A stretch of 64,000 nt of DNA from Panicum virgatum (lineage: Eukaryota > Streptophyta > Magnoliopsida > Poales > Poaceae). A program made the position numbers and the translations under genes. The stretch lies in the NCBI RefSeq assembly GCF_016808335.1, contig NC_053143.1, positions 1,769,398 through 1,833,397 of the forward strand, written 5' to 3'. Below are positions 57,150 through 64,000 of this stretch, piece after piece. The notes beneath the pieces are model-generated. The model ran no database searches and was not told the DNA's origin. It worked only from the letters and a program-made list of their open reading frames with translations. Numbering within the stretch: position 1 is the stretch's first letter; the number at the start of each line of letters is the position of its first letter.

Positions 57150-57401
57150 TGTGAAACAAACCGTGTAGTGTAACAAGAATATCTTGGAGGCTCGATAGAT
57201 GTAGTTGCCATATTGTTGTAACTTGTTGTAATCTAGAGTTAGTTTTTAGGATGGTAACAAATTCTATCCAGCCGCCAAACTTGATGTCCGCGCCACGGCA
57301 ATGGCTGTTATTGCCCTATATAAACATGGACCCGTCGACCCAGGAAGGGTATCGACGTTTGCCCCATATCCACGCATCCAGAGCTCCTCTGATTATTCAC
57401 A
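57150..57401 (+). repeat. 5' LTR of the Copia element
   Basis: Starts TGTGAAACAAACCGTG and ends GATTATTCACA. Contains CCCTATATAAACATGG, a good TATA box (about 57315-57330). Confidence 0.96.
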
Positions 57402-57436
57402 TGGTAATCAGAGCCTAAGTCAACTACATCTGTAGA

Positions 57437-60400
57437 TTGCATCCACCCAAAACACTTCCCATGGCGAGTTCGTCTTCAGCCGCCGCCATCGTCAACCCGC
57501 TCATTAGCAACGTCATCACCGAGAAGCTGAACAAGACGAACTATGCGCTATGGAAGGCGCAGGTTCTTGCTGTAGTGCGAGGGGCTCGCCTTGAGGACCA
57601 CCTCACCGGCGCGTCCAAGCCCCCGTCTGCAACAACAAAGGAGAAGCAAGGGGAGAAGGAGGTCGACGTCCCCAACCCCCTCTACGGCAACTGGATCGCC
57701 GTAGACCAGCAAGTGCTGGCTTTTCTGCTCTCCTCCGTCACAAAGGACATCTTGTCCCAGGTAGGTGGAAGTACCACTGCTGCCGGCGCATGGGAGATCA
57801 TCCAAGCGATGTTCTCCTCCATGACAAGGGCGCGCTCCGTCAACACCAGGATCGCGCTCGCCAACACCAGGAAGGGAGACATGACCGTCACGGAGTACGT
57901 TGGTAAGATGCGTTCTCTTGCAGATGAGATGATGTTCTCCGGCAAACCACTCGATGATGAGGAACTGATCTCCTACATCCTCGCCGGCCTTGAGTACGAC
58001 TACAACCCCATCGTGTCAGCGATCGTCTCAAGGACCGACGCAATCTCCATCGGCGAAGTCTTCTCCCAGCTGCTCAGCTTTGAGCAGCGCATGGAGCTCC
58101 TGCAGAACGACTCCGGGCACTCGGTCAACATGGCAAACCGAGGCCGTGGGGGTCAGCGAGGATGCGGTGGTGGAGGACGTGGCCGCGATGGTCGTGGCCG
58201 TGGACGTGGCAATCACATGCGCCAGAACCCCTCCCCCAACAGTAACCAGGGCGGCACCAATGGTGACAGCAGCACCAAGCCAAGGTGCCAGCTCTGCAAG
58301 AAGGTGGGCCATGAGGTAATTGACTGCTGGTACAGATTCGAAGAAGATTTTGTGCCATCAAACAACAAGAAGTATGCAGGGTCGGCCTCCACCTCCTATG
58401 GGGTCGACACAAACTGGTATACCGATTCTGGAGCCTCAGATCATGTGACGAGCAACCTGGAGAAGCTCTCTGTCCATGACAGATACAAAGGACAGGACCA
58501 GGTGCACACGGCCAGCGGTGCAGGTATGAGCATTAGTCGTGTTGGTCATTCAATTGTTAAAACCCCTAGTAGAGATCTACATCTAAAGAATGTTCTCTAT
58601 GTTCCTAATGCAAGTAAAAATCTTGTTTCTGTTCATCGCCTTACCACTGATAATTCAGCCTTCTTAGAGTTTCATCCCAACTTCTTTTTGATCAAGGATC
58701 AGGTCACCAAGAAAACTCTACTTAAAGGGCGTTGTCATGGAGGGCTCTATCCTCTTCCTTCTGCACCACCCACAAAACAAGCTTTTGGCGTCACCACACC
58801 ATCCTTTGAGAAGTGGCACAGTAGGCTAGGACACCCCTCATCTCCAATTGTGGAGAAAGTTATTAGTTCTTTTAATCTTCCTTGTTTAGTAGAATCAAAT
58901 AAAGTCTCTGTCTGCGATGCTTGTCAACAGGCAAAGAGTCATCAATTGCCTTACTCTAGATCTAAGAGTGTGTCGCATTTTCCTTTGGAACTCATTTATT
59001 CAGATGTTTGGGGCCCATCGCCCAATTCTGTTAATGGCAATAAATATTATGTGAGCTTCATTGATGATTATAGCAAATTTACCTGGATTTATCTCCTCAA
59101 GTTTAAATCAGAAGTTTTTGCAAAGTTCCATGAGTTCCAAAATCTAGTTGAGCGACTCTTTAACAGAAAGATCATCACCATGCAAACAGATTGGGGAGGA
59201 GAATATGTGAAACTTAATTCCTTCTTCTCAAAAATAGGAATCACACACCATGTCTCATGCCCTCATGCTCATCAGCAGAATGGATCTGCAGAGCGAAAAC
59301 ATCGTCACATAGTGGAAGTTGGCCTGTCTCTTCTAGCTCATGCGTCCATGCCACTTAAATTTTGGGATGAGGCTTTTTCCTCATCTGTTTATCTGGTTAA
59401 TCGCACGCCAAGTAGACTTCTTGAATATGCTACTCCCCTAGAACGTCTCTTTGATCAAAAACCAGATTACAACTCCTTGCGCATCTTTGGATGTGCATGT
59501 TGGCCGAACCTCCGTCCATACAATTCTCACAAGCTCCAATTCCGGTCAAAGCAGTGCACGTTCTTGGGATATAGTCCTCTCCACAAAGGGTTCAAATGCC
59601 TTGATCCCTCCACCGGGCATGTGTATATTTCAAGGGATGTCACGTTTGACGAAAATGTTTTTCCCTTTAAGCATCTTCACTCCAATGCCGGGCAAAGATT
59701 GCGCCGTGAGATCTCCCTCCTTCCTTCTGATCTTCTTAATCTTGGGGATTTACAATTGGTTGATCACATGGCTAATGATTCTAATATTTCTGCTAACCCG
59801 GCTGTTGAAGTTCTTGTTGAAAATTAGGAAGAAACTCAGGAGGAAATCTTACCAGAAAATGCTGCACCTAAAGATCCCACGGTTGGCGCTGAATCTCAGG
59901 TGCCTGCAGCTGGTCGTCAACATTCTTCGACTGGAGCCGCGAGCGCCAAACCCGGGGCACCCACGTGTCCCTCTATCTCCTCCGCTGCTACACCGGTAGA
60001 GGCTGCTGCACCTGTGCCAACAGAGGCTGCCGCATCTGCGCACATCCGATCCGCCTCGGATCTCCCAGCGTCGGGATCTTCTGTGGCCGAGGGGGATCAA
60101 GCAACACTGCCGGCAGGTCGACCCAAGACTCGCCTACAGAGCGGCATCCGCAAAGAAAAAAAGTACACGGATGGCACTATAAAGTATGGTTTCCTTACTT
60201 CTTCTGGTGAACCTAGAGATCTTAATGATGCTTTAGGTGATAAGAACTGGAAAGATGCTATGAATCTTGAGTACAAGGCATTAATGCAAAATAAAACGTG
60301 GCACTTGGTTCCTCCTCAAAAAGGAAGCAACATCATAGATTGCAAGTGGGTCTATAAAATCAAAAGGAAACAAGATGGAAGTCTAGATAGATACAAGGCA

Positions 60401-61741
60401 CGTCTAGTAGCAAAAGGATTTAAACAGAGATATGGAATAGACTATGAGGACACCTTTAGTCCGGTTGTTAAAGCTGCTACCATTTGAGTTGTTCTTTCTA
60501 TTGCTGTCTCTAGAGGATGGTTCTTGAGACAACTTGATGTTCAGAATGCCTTCTTGCATGGAGTTCTTGAGGAGGAGGTTTATATGAGGCAGCCGCCCGG
60601 GTATGAGGATAAATCCTGTCCAAACTATGTTTGTAAGTTGGATAAGGCCTTGTATGGGTTGAAACAAGCTCCTCAAGCGTGGTTTGCACGGTTGAGTAAG
60701 AAATTGTGTGAACTTGGTTTTAAAGGATCAAAGGCAGATACATCTCTTTTTCTTTATAACAAAGGCAGTACTACTATGTTCCTCCTTATTTATGTAGATG
60801 ATATAATTGTGGTCAGCTCAAGTCAAGAAGCTGTTGCAGCATTGTTGCAGGATCTACAAAAAGAATTTGCCTTAAAGGACTTAGGAGATCTGCATTATTT
60901 TCTTGGCATCGAGGTAAATAAAACATCAGAAGGTATTATCCTCTCTCAAGATAAGTATGCTTGTGATCTGTTGAAGCGAGTCGGAATGGCAGATTGTAAG
61001 CCTGTGAATGCACCAATGTCTATAAGTGAGAAGTTATCTGTTCATGAAGGAACACCACTTGGCGCGGCAGATGCAACTCATTACAGAAGTGTGGTTGGAG
61101 GTCTGCAGTACTTGACTCTGACAAGGCCAGATATCTCCTTCTCAGTAAACAAAGTATGTCAATTTTTACATGCTCCAACCACAACTCATTGGGCAGCAGT
61201 AAAGAGGATATTAAGATATCTCAAGCAATGCACACGGATTGGACTCAAGATATGTAAGTCCAACTCTATGTTAGTGAGTGCTTATTCAGATGCCGATTGG
61301 GCAGGGTCTCTGGATGACAGAAGGTCAATAGGAGGCTTTGCTGTATTCTTGGGGAATAATTTAGTTTCTTGGAGTGCTCGCAAGCAAGCCACGGTATCCA
61401 GGTCAAGTACTGAATCTGAATACAAGGCTCTAGCAAATGCAACTGCAGAAATTATGTGGGTTCAGTCATTGCTTCAAGAACTATGTGTTTCAAGTCCTCC
61501 TACTGCTGTGTTATGGTGTGATAACCTAGGTGCTAAATATCTTTCATCTAATCCAGTCTTTCATGCAAGAACTAAACATATTGAAGTTGATTATCACTTT
61601 GTTCGAGAAAGAGTTTCTAAGAACTTGCTGAAGGTTGATTTTGTGCCGACTGGAGACCAAGTAGCAGATGGCTTCACAAAGGCTCTTACGGTTCGGCAGC
61701 TGGAAAATTTCAAGCACAATCTCAACTTAGGAAAGTTGTGA
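57437..61741 (+). pseudogene. Copia gag-pol polyprotein with two in-frame stop codons
   Basis: One reading frame of ~1435 codons throughout. Start is either 57437 or the Met at 57461. Domains in order: gag with a CCHC zinc knuckle near residue 283 (CQLCKKVGHEVIDC); aspartic protease near 330 (DSGASDHV); integrase with HHCC zinc finger near 460-498 (HSRLGHP, CDACQQAK) and DDE core from ~522; reverse transcriptase from ~930 with YVDD near 1120; and RNase H near 1270-1400 (SDADWAG). The frame is broken by TAG at 59825-59827 (between integrase and RT) and TGA at 60485-60487 (inside RT). No frameshift seen. The element therefore cannot make its full polyprotein by itself, though transposition in trans remains possible. 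Confidence 0.95.
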
Positions 61742-61752
61742 TTGAGGGGGGC

Positions 61753-61999
61753 TGTGAAACAAACCGTGTAACAAGAATATCTTGGAGGCTGGATAGATGT
61801 AGTTGCCATATTGTTGTAATTTGTTGTAATCTAGAGTTAGTTTTTAGGATGGTAACAAATTCTATCCAGCCGCCAAACTTGATGTACACGCCACGGCAAT
61901 GGCTGTTATTGCCCTATATAAACATGGACCCGTCGACCCAGGAAGGGTATCGACGTTTGCCCCATATCCACGCATCCAAAGCTTCTCTGATTATTCACA
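61753..61999 (+). repeat. 3' LTR of the Copia element
   Basis: About 97-98% identical to the 5' LTR over the aligned positions, apart from a 5-bp GTGTA-type indel near the start. Same TG...CA ends and TATA motif. Confidence 0.96.
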
Positions 62000-62004
62000 A
62001 GCTT

Positions 62005-62730
62005 GCTGCTGCTTTAATTTTCCTTGGAACCAATGACCAGCAACAGAGAGCAAGAGATCGTCGTCATGTCTCATTTTCTGTCGTTATTAGGAGGATTGTG
62101 TGAGGTGGCTCGATCAGCAGTGTACCAAAATAAAGCAAAGCCTAAAGCGTGATTTGTTGTTATTAATTAATACAGTAGCACTGAAAGGATGCTTAGACCG
62201 CACGATACGTTGAGGTGAAGCCAGCCAAACTGATGGAATTGGACAGCGACAGAGCAGGAGTCAGCTCGTCCGATCCTTGAGAACTAATTAAATATGGGAT
62301 TGATCCTTGGCTTGCCTGACTGCCAGCCATCAGTATCAAACGAAATGAAAAAAAAACAATGGGTTGACGTTGACGATCCTCCCAAACAGAAAAGGCAAGC
62401 GATCGATCAATGGAGAAGAAAGTCCAAATTCAAAACAAAGCCGGCCGGACTAATCAACCAGGACACTGATAGGTAGCGGTGTGGTGATGGTAAAACCTGA
62501 CGCTTCTACCACCAGCAGTCTACTATACTGACAGAGAAGACCAAGGAAAAGAGCTGCAGAGCTGAAGTCAAAAGTAGCGGCCCGCGGCAGAGGATCGGAG
62601 CGAGCTCGGCGAGGCTGTCCAGAGTCTCGGTCGGAGTTCGTACCGACAGCCAGAATCCCCATGAATTGAACGGTACGCAACGCCATCGATGTGCAGTACT
62701 GCAGTGGCCTTCTCCTGGAGCGCACAAGTC
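62005..62730. other. Displaced 3' UTR of the VQ gene and intergenic DNA
   Basis: Sequence directly after the right target duplication (GCTGCTGCTTTAATTTTCC) originally followed the VQ coding region. No further gene seen. Confidence 0.5.
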
Positions 62731-62734
62731 AAGA

Positions 62735-63000
62735 AATCTCGTATGTATAAAGTATTAAATGAAATCTATTTATAATTTTTTTAGAAATGGATATAACTTT
62801 TCGCGACGAATTTAATGATGATAATTAATCGATTATTAGCTACAGTGATGCTACAGTAACCACCCTCTAATAACGCGGTCAAATACCTCATTAGATTCTT
62901 TATAATTTCTAGTGCAGGAGTTCTGAAATTAATTTTGTAACCTGATTTTATTTAACACCGTAATTAATAGTTAAAATTTTCTAGCACTCCCTATCACAGA
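62735..63000. mobile_element. Diverged MITE related to the one at 26378
   Basis: Shares the interior signatures GACGAATTTAATGA, GATTATTAGCTACAGTGATGCTACAGTAA and CTCATTAGATT with the 26378-26714 element. The ends are decayed. Confidence 0.5.
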
Positions 63001-63525
63001 GAACCAATTGCCAATTGGGTCAGTATGCCGGCGGGCCTCCGTTGACGGCGGCCCCGTCCTTGGGACTGCCTGCTCGATCGTCAGACAAAAATCCAGGGTC
63101 CACCCACCCCTCTACAGTCCAGTCCACCGTCCACGTGCTTGGCTTCCTCGCGGCCAACCTGCCTGCCGCCTCATCACTCTTCAATGGGTACCGCCGCCCA
63201 CATGTACACGCCAATACGCCATCATCTCGCCATGCTCATGTCATCATCATCTCCTTGATTGTCAAGTCGCGCCTTTTCTTTTCTTTTTTCTTTTTGAAAT
63301 TAGAAATTAATATATAGTTCATGTATCAGTGCAACTGCAGGCAACTACTTAAACAACAAATATCTATCGGTGTGAGCTCAATAGCAGCTTAACTGGATCG
63401 GATGGCTGCAACTGCCTCAAGGGATATATTAATTATATACCAAATTATATATAAAAAATTATTACGGTATTACCCTTCTTCAAATCCTAGATACGCTACT
63501 GGCTTATAGCATCCACACTTTACCT

Positions 63526-64000
63526 TCAACCGGATAGGTCGTCATTCCTTGGACTGTAATTTTCCTCCGATTCATCCGTCATATCGTCGCTCGAGGCATA
63601 TTCCTTTGCTGCATGAATGCTTTCGAGCATGATTTCCACTTGTCTCATCGTTGGCCGGTCCTTGCTTATGGCATTCACGCACATCTTTGCTAACAAAGCA
63701 ATGTCGACAATTTCTCCACCTCCCTCCTTGGACACTTGTGGATCCAATATGCAAGCTAAGTTGCCTTCGGACAGTAGAGTCACGAAATGGTATACAAGAC
63801 TATGTCCCTGAGGGGATCTGTATGAAACGGGCTTCTTTCTGGTAAGCAACTCTATCAGGATCACACCAAAACTATAGACGTCACTTTTCTCGGTAAGATA
63901 CCCCGTGCTATAGTACATAGGGTCCAAGTATCCGAATGTTCCTTGGACTGTAGTATCCATCCCGGTCTGATCAATTGGAAGATACCTTGAAGCTCCAAAG
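63526..64000 (-). CDS. WAK-like receptor kinase, C-terminal part (runs off the right edge)
   Basis: About 157 codons visible up to the TGA/TAG-type stop at 63526. Begins in the activation segment (FGASRYLPIDQTGMDTTVQGTFGYLDPMYYSTGYLTEKSD), then kinase subdomains IX-XI (DVYSFGVILIELLTRKKP, ALLAKMCVNAISKDRPTMRQV) and an acidic Ser-rich tail. The GTFGYLDPMYY form with Met is typical of grass wall-associated-kinase-like proteins. The catalytic HRD and DFG motifs and the extracellular domain lie beyond the window. Family members are plasma-membrane Ser/Thr kinases that sense cell-wall pectin or pathogens. Confidence 0.9.
   Translation of the reverse strand, partial: FGASRYLPIDQTGMDTTVQGTFGYLDPMYYSTGYLTEKSDVYSFGVILIELLTRKKPVSYRSPQGHSLVYHFVTLLSEGNLACILDPQVSKEGGGEIVDIALLAKMCVNAISKDRPTMRQVEIMLESIHAAKEYASSDDMTDESEENYSPRNDDLSG

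Larger units (their letters stand above)
57150..61999 (+). mobile_element. Full-length Ty1/Copia LTR retrotransposon, 4850 bp
   Basis: Two 247-252-bp LTRs (57150-57401 and 61753-61999), TG...CA ends, and a perfect 5-bp target duplication AGCTT (57145-57149 and 62000-62004). Primer binding site TGGTAATCAGAGCC at 57402-57415 (complementary to initiator tRNA-Met). Polypurine tract ATTGAGGGGGG just before the 3' LTR. Domain order gag-protease-integrase-RT-RNaseH makes it Copia. The LTRs differ at about six positions plus a 5-bp indel, so the insertion is fairly recent. Confidence 0.97.

Noticed and set aside
62294..62476. Small frames between the Copia element and the kinase gene
   Set aside because: Short, without homology or promoter context.

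Overview
This window is a stretch of plant nuclear chromosome, almost certainly from a grass and probably from the PACMAD/panicoid side. Reasons: GC-rich 5' exons with AT-rich introns and intergenic DNA, grass-type gene families (a DUF6598 gene, a WAK-type kinase, a monocot-style VQ protein), and typical grass transposons (Au-like SINE, Stowaway and Tourist MITEs, CACTA subterminal repeats, MULEs with long TIRs). Gene models were built by hand from splice sites and family alignments. Exon positions are read from the sequence. Expression and species are inference.

Layout. 0-4.2 kb: WRINKLED1-like AP2 gene (minus), running off the left edge. 6.3-7.9 kb: an ancient ~0.6 kb duplication. 8.0-11.4 kb: unrecognised 617-aa repeat protein (minus), with an intact tRNA-Ala(TGC) just upstream, followed by a 3-kb graveyard of tRNA-Ala copies and a CACTA remnant. 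16.3 kb: small secreted-peptide gene (plus). 17.7-27.3 kb: RPRD1/Rtt103-like CID protein (minus). One of its introns is 5 kb and holds an LTR element with a nested hAT, plus an RTE-type LINE. 29.0-32.8 kb: divergent pair of a plastid DUF309 protein (minus) and the SMC5/6 subunit NSE1 (plus). NSE1 has two tandem copies of its first exon. 36.2-37.1 kb: NDR1/HIN1-like LEA2 protein (minus). 40.8-43.3 kb: membrane-anchored acidic protein of the At5g17910 type (minus).

45.1-48.2 kb: DUF6598 gene (plus) carrying a MULE in its intron and an in-frame stop in its coding sequence. 48.9-53.9 kb: VPS38/UVRAG-like protein (minus) with a SINE and a second MULE in its third intron. 56.5-57.1 kb: VQ-motif protein (plus) whose 3' untranslated region is split by a 4.85-kb Copia retrotransposon (57.15-62.0 kb, two nonsense codons). 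63.5-64 kb: the C-terminal part of a WAK-like receptor kinase (minus), running off the right edge.

There is no operon-like organisation. The genes belong to unrelated pathways: lipid transcription, pre-mRNA 3'-end processing, genome maintenance, PI3K/autophagy, and defence. The most notable content is structural: precisely bounded nested transposons with target-site duplications, a tandemly amplified tRNA-Ala unit, a duplicated NSE1 first exon, and internal repeats in two poorly characterised proteins. I did not find a convincing previously undescribed biochemical system.
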